NCBI GenBank assembly: GCA_027943335.1
Contig: BSBK01007037.1
Location: forward strand, 1,018,001 to 1,082,000
Origin: Chamaecyparis obtusa
Lineage: Eukaryota > Streptophyta > Pinopsida > Cupressales > Cupressaceae
Direction of reading: 5' to 3'
Length of the DNA: 64,000 bases
The position numbers were made by a program, and so were the translations under genes. Under the pieces are notes generated by a model. The model made no database searches and had not been told where the DNA came from. It worked only from the letters and a program-made list of their open reading frames with translations. Position 1 is the stretch's first letter. Each line of letters starts with the position of its first letter. Below are positions 23,750-36,918 of the stretch, in pieces.

Positions 23750-25744
23750 ATGCTTGAATCAGACACCTTTGCTAGGATCATAGACATGATCCTGTCACGA
23801 CCTCCTTCTTCCAAAAAAATTTTATCTTCTAAGTCTTCTCATTCTTCCTCATCTTCCAAGTCTTACCATGACTCTTCTAGACATTATTCACATCCTTCAT
23901 TATCCAATTCTTCTTCCTCCACTAGGTCTTCATTTTCCTCTTCTTCGCAATCTTGTTCCTCTTCTACTTTTCCCAAGAGTCTTACTCTTCACTATGAGCA
24001 ATATGGTAGTCCTTGTGATACCTCTTCTATGAAGAGTGACATGCCCATTTTTTATGACCATAATGATGGACAATGTAGTGATGCCTATGAAACCTCTATT
24101 CCTAAGAGTCCTCCTTGCCATGTGTTTGTGCTTGCTAAAGGGTCATCCTATTGGGTAGATCACAATGGTGATCCATATGATTTTGATTTTGAAAGGAACT
24201 TTGATGAGTTCTATGAACAATACCTCGATTATGACCCATCTACCACTATTGAGGACTATAAAATGTATGGTGCTAATTTCAAATGTCAATATTATAAGAA
24301 TCCTTCCTCTAAGAACTCTCATGCTGAAGATAAAGATTGCACTCTCAAGCAAGATTATGTTAATGATGGACCTTTGTCTTGTGATGGTTCCCTTCCATCC
24401 CCTACTTCCTTCAATATTCATACATTCCCTAAAGCTTCTGATTTTTCCAAATCTTTCACAAATCCTTCATCCAATGAAAGTCCTAATACTTTTCATACGG
24501 TTCCCTATAGTTATCCTCAAGGGCTACCTCTTTAAGAAACTCAAGCTAACCTTCACTTGGCTGAAAATAGTTTCAATAATGCTAAACCTAAAGAGCCTAA
24601 GCCTTTATGCACTATAATGCCTACTTCAACTAGTCCTTCACTATCTCTCCCAAATTCTTCCATAAAATTCCAACATGCTTCCTTGTCCTTAGAAGTGGCT
24701 CCATGTCAAGAGGACGCTAAAAATGATAAAGAAAAGAACATAAAGAAAGATCAAGATCAAGAACCCTCCATGTCATCCAATCCTTTTCATGATGTCTCTT
24801 ATCTGTTTCATGGTTCTTTTGATCCTCTACGCCCTTCATCATTTATTCCACCATGTCTTAAGTCTTATCCTAGGCAAGATCAAGCTACTACTTACACTTT
24901 TGAGCTTATTGACAATCAAAATAACCTTACTACACTTGCGCTTTCCAAAGATGATACTTCCATTAAGGTTATTTAAAATGGTGTTGTTACTTCCAATGTT
25001 AAGCCTATTGAAAATCAAGACAAAAATGATGCGCTTATGCCATCCAAAGCAACTTGTCAAGATCAAAGTATTCCATCTTCTTGTTTTACCACTCCATGTT
25101 TGCTTCCACTTTCTACTCCTCCTAAGTCTTTGCAAGCTCCAAACAATCCTATCAAAGAAGTTTCTCCTATTCAAGATGTTCATGATCCTATTGTAAATCC
25201 TAATGCTCACTCTAAAAATGTTGATGTCCTTGGTTGTCATATAGATGTTGATGAACTTATTGATTATCCTTTTGCATCTTCCACTTCCATCCTAGGACCT
25301 CTTCCACTACCACTAAGGGCTTCACGTCTTCCTTCCATCTTGGGCCCTTATGTCCCTTCACTTTCCCCTCCTAACTCTCCTAATTCATCAACCATCTTGG
25401 GTCCTTATGTCCCTTCATCTCCTATCTTTCCTCAAGATCAACATAGATGTATACCCTTGAATCTTTTTCATCCACCCACCCATCTAAACCAATCGTATAC
25501 TCCTTCTTCCACAAGTCCTAAGTCTTTTGGAAGTAACTTGAATGTTCAATACAAGGAAAAAAAACAATACAAGAATCCATCAAAAAAAGAAGATCACCAT
25601 GTCTCCTCTAATCGACATGGAGGCATAAAGTCAAAAGAGATATCTAAGAAGAAAACTACAAGACAAGTATGGGTTCCAAAATCCATCATTAAAGATATTC
25701 TCTCTAAATCATCAAAAAGAAATAAAAATTCTACATCTATATGA
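23750..25744 (+). pseudogene. Element B sense ORF, family shared with element C, function unknown
   Basis: One frame of about 665 codons, broken by TAA at 24533-24535 and 24974-24976 and ending at TGA 25742-25744. Near residues 15-80 it is extremely Ser-rich. An acidic/aromatic segment follows (DHNGDPYDFDFERNFDEFYE) and then Pro/Ser-rich linker. Near 25490-25640 it shares a segment with element C (LNQSY..., GSNLNVQYK, HHVSSNRH versus LNQSY, GSNLDVQHK, HHVPSNRH). Beyond 25744 the frame goes on with IPKSLLKESN-like text and decays. There is no zinc knuckle, RT or integrase motif. It may descend from the region before and around the protease, or be a gag-like product, but I cannot name a function. 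Confidence 0.55.
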
Positions 25745-26220
25745 ATTCCAAAGTCTCTCTTGAAAGAGTCTAATATTGAACAAAAAGTGAAGTTGACATT
25801 CAAGCTTCCAAAGTCTTCCACCTCATCTTCTTCCAAAGACATTCTTCCATTCCATGTGCCTAAACCGCAACCTCTGCTAAATATTCACCATATTCCTTCT
25901 CGTATTCCTTCATTCACATTTCCTCCATCCTCTTGCCACCCTTCAAGGTGTGTGTTGACGTTGATCTTGTCTTCCTTTCCATCTACCCTGTCACAATCCT
26001 TCCATTCATTATCCTTCTACCTTCTATCCTTTTTCCTCATTTGCCTATTCCTCCTATCTTCCAACCTCACTCACTTTACATAAAACCTTATCCTCCATTT
26101 TTATTTTCCATCTACCTTTCCTTGGAATATCATGGTTTATCCTTTCAAGGAGCATTATCTAAAATGCTTTCCTTCTTCCAAAAAAAAAATGAAAGAAAAA
26201 AAAAATGCAAAATTGAAAAT
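25745..26220 (+). pseudogene. Element B decayed tail of the sense coding region
   Basis: Frames overlap and shift between 25760 and 26277, rich in Pro, Phe, Ser and Leu, with no motif left. Element C retains an integrase remnant in this place. In B even that is not recognisable. Confidence 0.4.
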
Positions 26221-27134
26221 GTGCCTTGGTGGAAACCTGTAAACAGGCGCCTTGGTAGCAAAAGTAAAGAGAAATAAATTCATCCTATGGTGAAAACCAC
26301 TCCCTTGTGGTGCCTTGGATAAGTACCATGATGAAAACCTGGTAATCAGGCATCATGTGTAGTTCTTCTACATATTTCATCCATTCTGTCTTCTCCCTTT
26401 GATCTTGACAATGTTGACCTATACACAGACATTTGGCTATCTTACGATGATCTTTCTTTCATTCCATTCATGTTTAGCCTTCAAATTTATTTTCCTCTAT
26501 TCATTCTAGCCTTTCACTATCCTTTTCCCCTTTGGTCTTGATCTAATAAAAAAGAGTAAAATGTGATGCTATGAAGCCTCTTGACATGTCTACTCCTTTG
26601 GACTGCATCCTTTCCTTCTTTTGCATTATGCCTTTGTGACTTATCTTATGATGGCCTTTCATTGCTTGTCCAAATGTGCTTTGCATGACATTTTTTTTCC
26701 CTAGCTTGGGTACTCTTGAAGAGTTTTCCATTGAGGATTTATTCCCTTCATTCTCCTTCATTCTCTTGTCTTCCATCTCTTCCACTAGCTTGTTATTCCC
26801 TCTTGTCCTCCACCTTGCTAGACATTGGGACTACACGATGTGATCTTGCTTGGGAGTTTGATGCCCATTTTGTATGGGGGCATCCTTTGTACATATTTAT
26901 TGATCTTAAGAAAATTCAAAAAAAAATTCATATATGATGCTCTAAAAATCCTAAAAAGCATATAAAGTCCTGAAGAAATATAAAAAAATCAAAAAATTCA
27001 AAAATTCAAAAAAATAGAAAAAGTGCCTTGGTGAAAACCTGGAAACAGGAGCCTTGATAGCAAAATACAAAAATTAAAAAAAGTCTTGAAAAAATCTATC
27101 AAGTGGTGAAAACCTAGAAACAGGAGCTACTTGA
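26221..27134 (+). ncRNA. Element B hairpin cluster (five copies)
   Basis: Copies lie at 26221-26259, 26281-26320, 26327-26357, 27023-27061 and 27099-27134. All but one keep GAAAACC on the 5' side. Stems vary with pairing kept: inner CCTG/CAGG, but CCAC/GTGG in the second; outer CATGATG/CATCATG in the third and TCAAGT/ACTTGA in the fifth. A-rich tracts separate the groups. About 660 bp of unremarkable sequence lies between the third and fourth. An RNA role in the 3' untranslated part of the genomic transcript is inferred. Confidence 0.6.
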
Positions 27135-28767
27135 AACCTTTGCACCGATGTCTATCAGTCTTGCGTGGCACTCATTCGCTCCACTTCTCACTTTGCTTCT
27201 CCTAGCCTGGAATTGACTCTTGTCTTAGTCTAGGGGGCATCTGTTGTTCTAAGCTTGTCTTGGGTCTCTTTGTGCATTTGGGTTTCTTGGGCCACTTGGT
27301 TCCAACAATGTTTTTCAACACCACCCCAGCTGTGTTTTTCAACACTTCCTTAGCATCAAGTGTTTCTTAACACTTATCAGATGTTTACCCATAGTCCAGA
27401 ATGATGTGATATTTCCATCGGCAGAGGTGATACTCAAAGATTGACTCTATGACCTACACACACGCACTTAAACCACTTAACTTGCTGAGACTTGTTGACT
27501 TTCTTTCTTTGTGCTTTGTCTATGATGATTTCTTTGTTGAGTGTTCTCTCCCTAATGGTTTTCGATGATGCATAGTTAGAAGACTGAGGCATGAGCACAT
27601 GTTTTATTTTCTTTCTACCTATGGGTATATTTTGTTGATCTTGGTTGTCATGATCATTTATGCTTGTTCCACTTGACTCTAGGATCTACAAGGTATTATC
27701 CTTGACTATTTTTTCTGCAAGTGCATGCTTATAGTCATCTTGACTTTCTTGTGTCTCGATGTGAGCATAATCTTGCTCTATCAAACTTAGGGAATCTCAC
27801 TGCACTAGTCATCTTAACTTATATGTCTTTGGTGCCTAAGTGGGATTTCCACATTCCTATCTGATATAGATCATATTCAGATCCACATAGTTATACTAGT
27901 GTGTATTGTATGATCTTGCGATGCTACCAATAACACTCGATGATGAATATTAGAGTCTAATAGCTTTGTCACCCTGCAAGTAAACCACTTTTCATAATAG
28001 CTTGCATTCTTAGGTTCATGTTAGTTAGTTTTTCATCTTGCATATGGAGAGAGCTCTCCTTTCATATTTCGTGGACATGTCGGTCAATTGTGCTCACCTT
28101 TCGCTTCTTCCTGATCATGTCTTTTACTTCTTGTCTTTCATATCGCATCATTTTCTCTTCATTTCGGGATCAAAACCAAAATCTGAGTTTGCCTTGATCA
28201 TCAAAATTGCATTTGACCCTCTTATGCGCAGTTGGCTAACCATTTGAGGCCTGATCCTTCGATCTTCCCTGGGGCATCTTCATTTCTTCATCTCCATCGC
28301 TCTCACCCTTCTAGTCTTTCATCCATTTCATTTCATCTCTCTCTAAGGTCATAACTGGGGCATATCTTCACTGCTTGATGGTTATTCTCTTATTTTTCAT
28401 CTTCAATTATGATTTCTACTAATTTGATCATGTTGCTCTTGCTTCTGCATTCCCTCTACCTGATTTCACTTTCGATCCCAAGGGGGTAGACACATCATAT
28501 CCTATCAGCTATTCTCCAGAGCATATTCTTGACCATTCCATTTTCTTTGATCGATCTATCTTTGCGCTTGACATGTTAGTTCTCATCTCGAGTTCTAATA
28601 TTGTCCATCTCTTTCCTAAGTGTTCAGTATTGTCGCTACCAGGCTGACCATGTAGGATTTGCTATCTCTTTACACTTCATTCTTTGAAGTCAGATCTCTA
28701 TCTATTTGCCTTCTTGGCTGATCTATTCTTTGATGTAATGTGTTCCCAGATCGATCACACATTAGTC
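27135..28767. other. Element B 3' noncoding region
   Basis: No coding domain. Unlike A and C, I see no antisense PMD gene here. The region corresponds in position to 40560-44926 of element C but is much shorter. Confidence 0.5.
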
Positions 28768-28780
28768 AAAGAGGGGCAAA
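28768..28780 (+). promoter_or_regulatory. Polypurine tract of element B
   Basis: AAAGAGGGGCAAA ends directly before the 3' LTR start at 28781 and is identical to that of element C. Confidence 0.85.
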
Positions 28781-29695
28781 TGTAATCACCCAAAAATGGT
28801 CATTTGGACTATTAGCCCCTTGCTAGCATTATTTGCTAAAATCATCAATTACTTATTCTTGATCAAATCCTAATTCTATCATTTATTCAATTTTTCTATG
28901 GGCTAACCATCTTATCCTAAGTCTTTATTTAATTAAAAGGAATTCCCTCCCCTTTTATTAAATAAAAAGCCCCCACTTTTCCTCTTATCCTAAGTTGCAC
29001 AAATAAAGCATTATTCCTATTTTATAAAAAGGAGAAAAGCCACTTTTTGTCTCATATGGACACAAAAGTCAACTCTTATTTTCCCATTGGAGGATACTTG
29101 TGCACATGGATTGCTCCTCTTTCAAGCTCCACCCTTGATTAAATCTTTTTCCTCTTAATCTCCATGGTCCATTCCTTTTCAATTCCTAGAAAAGGAGAGC
29201 TCTCTCCTCATTTTAGGACCCCAACTTTTTATGCTAATCTTATGCTGCAGGATTTCTTGGAGACTTTGGAGCTTTTTTTGAGATCTTATTGCATTTAGCC
29301 TTCATTTCTTGCATTCTTATCTTAGCTTCATGTTTATGCTTTCTTAGCTTAGTTTCTTTTCATGCTCTAATTTACTTCACATAGCTTAATTAGTAAGGAT
29401 TTGTAATACTTCTATCTTTCCTTTCATAGCTTAGCTTGCATCTCCATTTCTAGCATAGTTGCATTGCATTCTCATCTTGATTCTTGAGGATACTGGAATT
29501 CTTGCCCTTGTCTCATTGAATCTCCCATTGCATGGTTTACTAGCAAGGTTATTGGCTTAATAACTCTAGCTGAGAGCACTCTTAAAACCCTTGCACTCCA
29601 TGCCTAGGGAGCTCTAGGTCACCTTCCCAAGGCTTCCCATTCATGGATTCTCTTGGAAGTAATGGCTTAGAGAAGTGCACATTCTAGTGTGTACA
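28781..29695 (+). repeat. Element B 3' LTR
   Basis: 915 bp, starts TGTAATCACCC and ends GTGTGTACA, followed by CAAAG. It is nearly identical to the 5' LTR. Its TATA box is changed to TAGAAAA. Confidence 0.93.
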
Positions 29696-29700
29696 CAAAG

Positions 29701-30005
29701 CATAATTACTATAGTCAATTTCTTGAGCAATTAAGAGAAATTGAGAGCATTTAGCATTAGCATTTCAATTTGTCTTTGCATAATGGAGAATTGTGAGCTA
29801 GATTAAGCATTGTAGCATCATATTTTCTCATTTTAGAAGTGTCACTAGTGGAGATTAAGCTGAGAGCTCTACTTACCACATCTAACTAGAGAACCATGAG
29901 ATGTTATGGATATTAAATGCATTTCTTAGTTTAAATTTGTATTGCACTTGCTTTTATTTGTTAGTTAATAGTCCTAATTTCATGAAGGTGTATAGCATAC
30001 ACACA
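29701..30005 (+). mobile_element. Element A 3' LTR, second part (end approximate)
   Basis: Continues element A's LTR after element B and its CAAAG duplication. The end is set at TAGCATACACA near 30002-30005 because it gives a CA end and a total near 900 bp. Without the 5' LTR this end is uncertain. Confidence 0.5.
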
Positions 30006-31699
30006 CAACTCTAAAACCAAAGATTTTCACATTTGCAAGGACCACTAACAAGTTTTAAAGTCTCATTCACAAAACCCTCCTTTTAAGGCTTGATAACCTA
30101 GGGTCTTCTCAAACACACCCTTCCACACCTTCTTAAACCCCACCAATGGATCTAACACCATATCCTGATCATAAAGTGGTCTTCTATGCAAAGAAAGATG
30201 GTCCTCCAATGGACAAATCATCTAGACCTTGACTGCCCCAATTCTAGTGACCCTTAAACTGGGCTATCCAAGCAATCTGAGAATGTTCTTCCACTTCACT
30301 GTCTACCCTGCATTCAAGAATTTTTTAAACACATAACATAATGAAAATCCATCCTTCATAACTCCCTTCTATTTATGGAAAACATTAAGTACTATCTCAT
30401 TACCCTGTCCTCATGGTATTTCATTTGTGCACTGTGTAGGAACAGTCACTGTTGGTTGGGTTTCAACACACCAACTTCCTCTACACCCTTAGACACTCAT
30501 GAATGGATTCAACTTGATAAAAAACAACCATTCTAACATACTCATTATGAATGGAAAGGAAACAATCTTAAATCCAATCTTTGCATCTTTCTAATCTGAC
30601 TGGTGTATACCCTAACTGTACAGAGACGGTCACGTCCAGAGGACCCAAAAATGCTTTCAAACCTGCACAAAACTATTCATAACTCCAATTACATGCAACA
30701 CCATACCCTAGAAATCATTTGGATCCATATCAACCATAAAAATAATTTTTTTTCAATAGAATAGTCAAATTGTACCCTCACGAGCAGTGACTGGCAGATT
30801 ACCAATGAATTTACATTTTCATTACTTGAAAATAGTTTACATTCATTGTTATGATCTGGAATCGATCATTAACTTATTCCTCCCTCTTCTTTTCTTCTAA
30901 CACATGCATCCAACCACAAATAAGCCTCTTCAAGGCTAGTTGTAACCATCAACTAACTGGAAGAGTCTATTGACAGTTAGTTACTAGTTAAGTTTGGTTG
31001 TCTAGTAATTTTTAGGCATTGTATTAAAGGCAAATAATAGTCCTGGAGAAGAAGTGTCAAATTTTTCAGTCATGAAAGACAACAAAAGACAACATGACAT
31101 CCCACTACTAAGAATCAAATAAACAAGTGTCATGATGTATAATAGTGATAATGAAAGAAATTACAAGAGAAGGGGTGGTCATATCAAAAACCCAAGGAAT
31201 TTGATGGTAGAAGAAATAATAATGAGGTTTAAGCAAATCATTGTGAAGATTTTGACTATGATAATATTCCATTTCATGGTCACAATACATTGCAAATAGT
31301 TTAAGGAATACAACAAAGGAATAGTCATGGTTGTTGCTGAATTATCAATTGAGATGCCCTAAACAAGCATGTAGTCAATGATAGTAAACAACAACAAATT
31401 GCAGGGATATGACAGATCTATCAATGGAAAAGTAAGTAATGAAGGTGTGGTTATAAAAGACAAGATCATACAACAAATCGATGTTGTTATTACAAAGGTT
31501 TCCATATTGATAGTTGAGTGACAAAGGATTTTTTAGGGAAGTCATTAAAAGAAGCATAGATGACAGTCTTCATATGGGTTAGAGCAGTCTTGTGAATATA
31601 TAAAAGACTTAAGAAAATGTGACAAGGTTAGTCTTAAGTACAAGTGGAATGCAAGGGTAGTTACTTAGCTTATAAATAGATTCATTAAGAATAAGAAGA
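30006..31699. other. No supported gene
   Basis: Noncoding flank between element A and the CACTA-like terminus at 31700. Some phrases (CAGTCACTGT, GGTCACGTCC) recall similar GTGACTGTC words at 1020-1660, perhaps an old dispersed repeat, but I could not align them. Confidence 0.45.
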
Positions 31700-31900
31700 C
31701 ACTAGTACATTTGACCTAGTTTTTCTACCAAAATTTTTGACCATGAAGCCAAAAGGTTTTGGTTGGTTGGAATATAGAAGGAAAACTTTATTTTTTTTAA
31801 GTTATGCTCATGTTAGTTAAAATCTTGACTAACACGGGCATAACTTAAAAAAAGAAAAGGTTTCATTTCTCATTCATTATTACCATGGCGAATTTGTTTC
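31700..31900. repeat. Left CACTA-like terminal inverted repeat
   Basis: Aligns with the reverse complement of 59280-59509. It contains a stem-loop at about 31797-31845 made of AAGTTATGCTCATGTTAG and its complement. Confidence 0.75.
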
Positions 31901-32900
31901 AAGGGAATTGCAGTTAGCGCGCAAAACACGAAATGTGAATACAAAAAAAAAGGGTTTGATGTGATTCATTTGATCACTTTGGGTATTGTGGGCAGGAGGT
32001 TTGGAGGTCTGGGAATGCGGGAGCTATTTGAGGTTAAGGTTTGGAGGTTTGGGCACACGGGAGCTGGTTGAGGTTGAGATTTGGAGATCTAGGCACGCGC
32101 GGAAACATTAATCTATTTTTTCCCCTTATAAACAAGTATGCTCCCCATCTTCCCTACATCCTACATTTCTTTTGGCTCCACTATCACTGCTTCGTTAACC
32201 TCCTCTTTTGCTCATGTACTCTTCATCATTTCAGGTTCTACTTTTGGTGCTGCTAAATTTTTCTCTTTTGTTTTCATGCATCTTATTTTTTCATGAAGTT
32301 CCCTTTCTATTGGGTTTATCTAATCCAGATATCCCAAAATATCATCAAAAGGAAATACAGAGATTTTGATGGCTTCAACAGTGTACCTTTTTTGATCTGG
32401 TCATTTCATTTCAAAATTCTATTTTTCATATCTTCTTCTCCTTCGCCCATTTGTTTGAAGCTCAAAATATTCAGCAAAGGTCAAATATTGATCAATGACT
32501 GGCCCTAAGTTCATATATTTGGCGTAACATTTGGCCCTAAGTTTACTTGCTGTATAGTCCTTTGCAAATATTGCCATACTGCAACTGCCATGGAGATCGG
32601 TATTACACAATGAAGACTGGTTAAAATGACAAGATTAGTCAAACAGGGTTTTTCATGCCCCCTGACCAAAAAATCATGGGATTTCATCCAAGAGTTTATG
32701 CATTTGTTTAATGCAAAATCAAGATGAATTCTATGATGCCCTTCTCTCACTTTGTTGACCCATATAAATACACGAATCCTTCAATTTTGGCCAAGATAAG
32801 AAAGCCGACCTAATAACTTTTATTCCAAGTTACCCTCCAAGATAAAGCAAAATATTTAATTATGTTTATTTAATGCAAGTTGGTTACAAGCTGGGAAAGT
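31901..32900. other. No supported gene
   Basis: Two near-duplicate phrases (GAGGTTTGGAGGTCTGGG... and AGGTTTGGAGGTTTGGG...) lie at 31996-32100. Otherwise no structure or domain is recognised. Confidence 0.45.
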
Positions 32901-33537
32901 TGACTCAAAGGCAGTTACTAAACTTATTTAAATAATTCTATTTATTAATATTTATTTATTTATTTATGAAACTAGGGCTGGATGACCTAAATAAATGGGG
33001 GACATTACAGTTTTCCCCTCTTCAAGATTTCTTGTCCTCAAGCAATCCACACCTACATACCCAATATGAATGCTAGGATCACATATCAGCCTCAAAATCA
33101 CTGCGCTTCCACTCTTCTTTGTGAATTTGAGATAAACATCTCTCTTCCAAAATTCATCACTGATCTTATCAATCCTGGACGAAAGGGCATACCTCCATGT
33201 AATAGGAGTGCATAATCATGGGACTTCCTTGATAAACCTGCAGTTCTTCATGACCCTCAATGTCAGACAAACCAAGCATCCCAACATGAGAACTAATATT
33301 TTGCATTATATTGCATGATCCAATCAATCTTATATATTGTGAATCAAATAAAGCCTCTATACATTGGCACTTGAGCTCATCCCATTTCATTGTTATTATT
33401 TTTTGAAAACATTTTTCAGAATGTCTATTTTTCTCATCAGGGACTACCTTTCTCTAATAGACTCCATAATGATGTCACTACCTGAGATGAGTCTAGAACT
33501 TTCTTGTCCCTCTTGTTTATAGATTGGGAGCTTTCCT
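32901..33537 (-). mobile_element. Minus-strand Ty3/gypsy-like remnant: LTR start, PPT and 3' internal part
   Basis: Read on the minus strand, a purine tract CTTGAAGAGGGGAAAAC (33010-33026) lies directly before TGTAATGTCCCCC, an LTR start, so the LTR extends leftwards from 33009. A CTTGAGGACAAG phrase just upstream of the PPT is common in plant chromovirus-type gypsy elements. The internal part holds a short open stretch (33390-33169) with no motif I can name. The other LTR end is not identified. The segment at 33350-33537 is repeated beyond element C at 45972-46150, so the target was already a tandem duplication of about 226 bp. Confidence 0.5.
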
Positions 33538-34521
33538 TGTAATACCCCAAAATTGGCACCTATTTAATTTCATCAATTTTGGTGCATTATCTCGATTTTA
33601 CATCACCAAAGTCCTAGTTCCCTAGGCAATTTTCTCTCTCATATCTGACTTAATTTGACTTGATGTCAATTGCAAAGACCATAAATTGCAATAATCAAAT
33701 GCTAAATTAATTCCTAAAGTCTTAGACTTAATTGGCTAAATTACCCCTATGATAAATTAATTTAATTCTAAAGTCCTAAGTGCTTTCTAATTAAATTAAA
33801 TCCACCCCCTTTAGCTAATTACCCATAAAAAGGAATTAATAATTACTTGATATTCGAATGGACACACTTTTTTGAATTGATAATTCAAGATATTCGAAAG
33901 GTCACCTGTGTGGCATTTTCCATTCTTTTTATTAAGTAATTCTTGCATTTTTGTCTCAATATGGGAATGAAGGGTCAGGAGTTTTGAATCAAGAAACTCT
34001 TCCTCCTCCTCTTGGCTCTTCTATTTATTTGGGCTCTTTTTCTTCATTAGAGAGGGCAATTTTTGAGAGCATCCTTACTATAGCATTTTTTAGTCTCATA
34101 TCTCATTATTTTCAAAGCTCTTTTATTGCATTATCTAGTTTAATTTCTCATATTAGTGTAATTGCATTTCACATTTAGATTAAATTTGCTTACTTGTTCT
34201 TAGTCTAATATCATCTTTATTTCAAAATCAACTAAAAATCTGCATTTCATATTTATTTCAAAGTTTTCTAGATTAATTGCATTCATTCTTAGCTTAGTTT
34301 CATCTTGCTCATCTTTATTTTCTTTCAAATCCTCCATTGTTGAATTGGTCTCCTGGTTGTTGGCTCTCGTTCTGAGAGTATTCAAACACCCCATTCACAT
34401 AGGAATGTCGCCTCACCATGGAATTGGATTGAGTTCTTCATACTCTCTCCTGAATTCTATCAAGTGAATAATGACCATGTTGTGTTGTGCCTGATTTAGA
34501 GGTCACATTCAGTCACATACA
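33538..34521 (+). repeat. Element C 5' LTR
   Basis: Starts TGTAATACCCCAAAATTGG and ends AGTCACATACA. It is nearly identical to 44940-45929. Confidence 0.95.
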
Positions 34522-34524
34522 TTT

Positions 34525-34542
34525 TGGCGCCCACCGTGGGGC
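34525..34542 (+). promoter_or_regulatory. Primer-binding site of element C
   Basis: TGGCGCCCACCGTGGGGC, three bases after the 5' LTR and shared with element B apart from one base. Confidence 0.85.
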
Positions 34543-36918
34543 AGAAAAGATTAATTTCTAACCTCATTCTTGATTGGTTTTTCAATTTTAGTGTTGGTTC
34601 TAGGCCATGTACGGCCATGTACAGCTTGAAAACCTTGTAATATAGTAATGGATGGATATAATTATGAATCCTCTTTCTTATGCTTTTGGTTTGGTTCATT
34701 TTTATAAAGAAATGAATAAGTTATGATCATTTTGGTGAAAGTGGGTATTTGCAGATTTGAGATTCTCTGAATACAATCAAATTGAAACGTCTAGTACGGA
34801 CAAATTATGAAGAATCAGGATCTCTAATAATATTCATTGGAAAGATACATAAACTAGATTTCATTTCCTTTTTTTTTAAGTCATTTTTATATAGATTTGT
34901 GAAAGTTATGGGAATTTGAGTGAAAACTGATTTTTAACAATCTATATTGGAGTTGCGGGCAATGATTTATTCTTAGAAAATGATTTATGAATGGGAAAAA
35001 TAAATGGCTTACATATTTGGAAACTAGATTCACTAATAGTTAATATGAAATTGGTTTGATTTTATTTTGATTCTTTTTGAGAAAGATATGTGATTCCCTA
35101 TGCAGGGTTTGATGTTTTAAATCTGATTTATGATAGAACAATTGCAGTCTGAAAAGGTTAATGGTTGAGGAACCAAATGGAATCATAAGACCTTATAATT
35201 TTGGGAAATGGTATTTCTTAATGTTAGATAAAAACTTAATTCTTTCCAAAAATTTTAATATTGTGATTTTATGGGTCAAATAAATCAATCTTTAAAGACT
35301 ATCTTGAAGACAGCAATGTTACATATCTTATAGTTTGCCATTGATTTGTCTTGATTCTATACTTTCGGATGTGTGCTAAATGCTGGATTGCAGATCTTTG
35401 GACCTAAGGTGAGTTCTTAAAATCTCTAAAACATTTGGACTTTGGGATTAAAATTGAACCTCTCATGTGTTTGGCTTGAGTGTTTACATGCTTTCATAGA
35501 ACACATTTCAATTGATGCTCTTAATGGGAAATGAATGAAAATAGATTTGCTTTCATACAAGTTTATGTAAGTGAATGCTTGTGTTTAAACATTAAGTAAT
35601 TCTTGGTTTCAAATATCAAAACATCTCATTGAGTAATCTAGGGCATGGATTCATTCCTAGTTTACATGAAGAGTTAAATGCACCACTTTGTGGACTCACT
35701 TCATGTTTACTTGGAAAGTTAAATATTCCATGATTCAAACCCTCTTGCACTTATGAGTAGTATTGATTAGCAGTCTTAGATTACTTGTGATTGATCTAGA
35801 TTGCTATCTTGGGTTATTGGACTCGCTAATCCGTCGGCCCCTCATTTCCGCCCTGTGGTTGCAATCTCAGCGCCACATTAAAGGGGAGGGGTCTATAGGA
35901 AAGAAGCATTAATTGTTCCACTAGGCAACCCTTTTGTGCTTTTTGGAACTCACTTGTTTTCTAGGTTGTGGACTCGTTTGTAACTTATGTGGGGTGTTAA
36001 GTGTTCCACCTTGTGGACTCACCTCATATTTGCTTTAAGCGTTAAGTGTTCCACCTTTAGTGCTTTTCAATACTTTTTGATAGAGAATTACTTACTTTTC
36101 ATTTTTTTAGAAGGCCTGCTTGGGGATTTCATCACCTCAAGGAACGACCTTAACTCTCGTGTTCCGGTGGAGTATAAATATCGAGAGGTGAATCCAAAGA
36201 CACCTCTCTTGGGAATGAGTTAGATTTCACTCTTGGCTAAGCCTCAAAGAACTTTATACCTTTGAAAAGTGAAGGAGGAGATTTGGGTTACCGTCTCCCC
36301 CCGGCTGTGTGATTTCGGATTCTTCTCATCTACAGATTTGTGCCTCACGTACCTTGCGTATATTAAGGACTCCCTTTAGAAAATCCATGTATAGCCTTGT
36401 AGACAACTTGCTAGGATGTTGTTGTGTTTTAAGTGCCTGCTAAAACATTCTCAAGAACATACACAAGTAGTCCTTAGGGAGTAGAAATACTAAGTCACTA
36501 TTCCTGTTCGTGTGCAAGGTTGCTTTGTCCCTTGCCCATTGCTTGAAGACTATTTGCTTTAACTCCTTGATTGTTGTCTTACGTGCTTGATCAATGACAT
36601 AAATTTGATCTACCTTTTTGTCCATGATCTATTTTTCTATTTTCCTATCGTTCACCGTCAGAAACTAGTTGTCCTGAGTTAGGAATCGATCAATCTTTGC
36701 TTTGACTCGTATTGTCTCTCATTAGTCTGCCTTATCTCATTGTGCTCTTGTACCTTGCATTGCGATTATCTTATCTCGGCTATTCTAGCCATCTCTTTTT
36801 GACAATTCGTACCAGGTTCATCTTGCATCTTGGCTGTTCTAGCCATTTATCTCCTTTTTGTTATCTTAGAGACAGAGTCTAGGATTATCTTGAATCTTTT
36901 CTCGTTACATCTTCATCT
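34543..36918. other. Element C leader
   Basis: About 2.4 kb without a recognisable domain. A repeated phrase (TTGTGGACTCAC, GTTAAGTGTTCCACC) occurs near 35690-35720, 35960-36030 and 36034-36060. Long leaders are usual in Tat elements. Confidence 0.5.

Larger units (their letters stand above)
20422..29695 (+). mobile_element. Element B: complete non-autonomous Tat-type LTR retrotransposon
   Basis: Full element of 9274 bp with two LTRs (917 and 915 bp), PBS, PPT and target duplication CAAAG at 20417-20421 and 29696-29700. It lies inside the 3' LTR of element A. Internal order: long leader (21361-23749), sense ORF family shared with element C (23750-25744 and beyond), hairpin cluster (26221-27134), long noncoding part, PPT. 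I find no RT, RNase H or integrase, so it must have moved with enzymes from another element. The left LTR ends TATA instead of CA and the LTRs differ at several places, so it is not brand new. Confidence 0.93.

Noticed and set aside
34525..34542. Naming the primer tRNA for the B and C PBS
   Set aside because: The 3' end complementary to the PBS cannot be matched reliably to a specific plant tRNA without a search.
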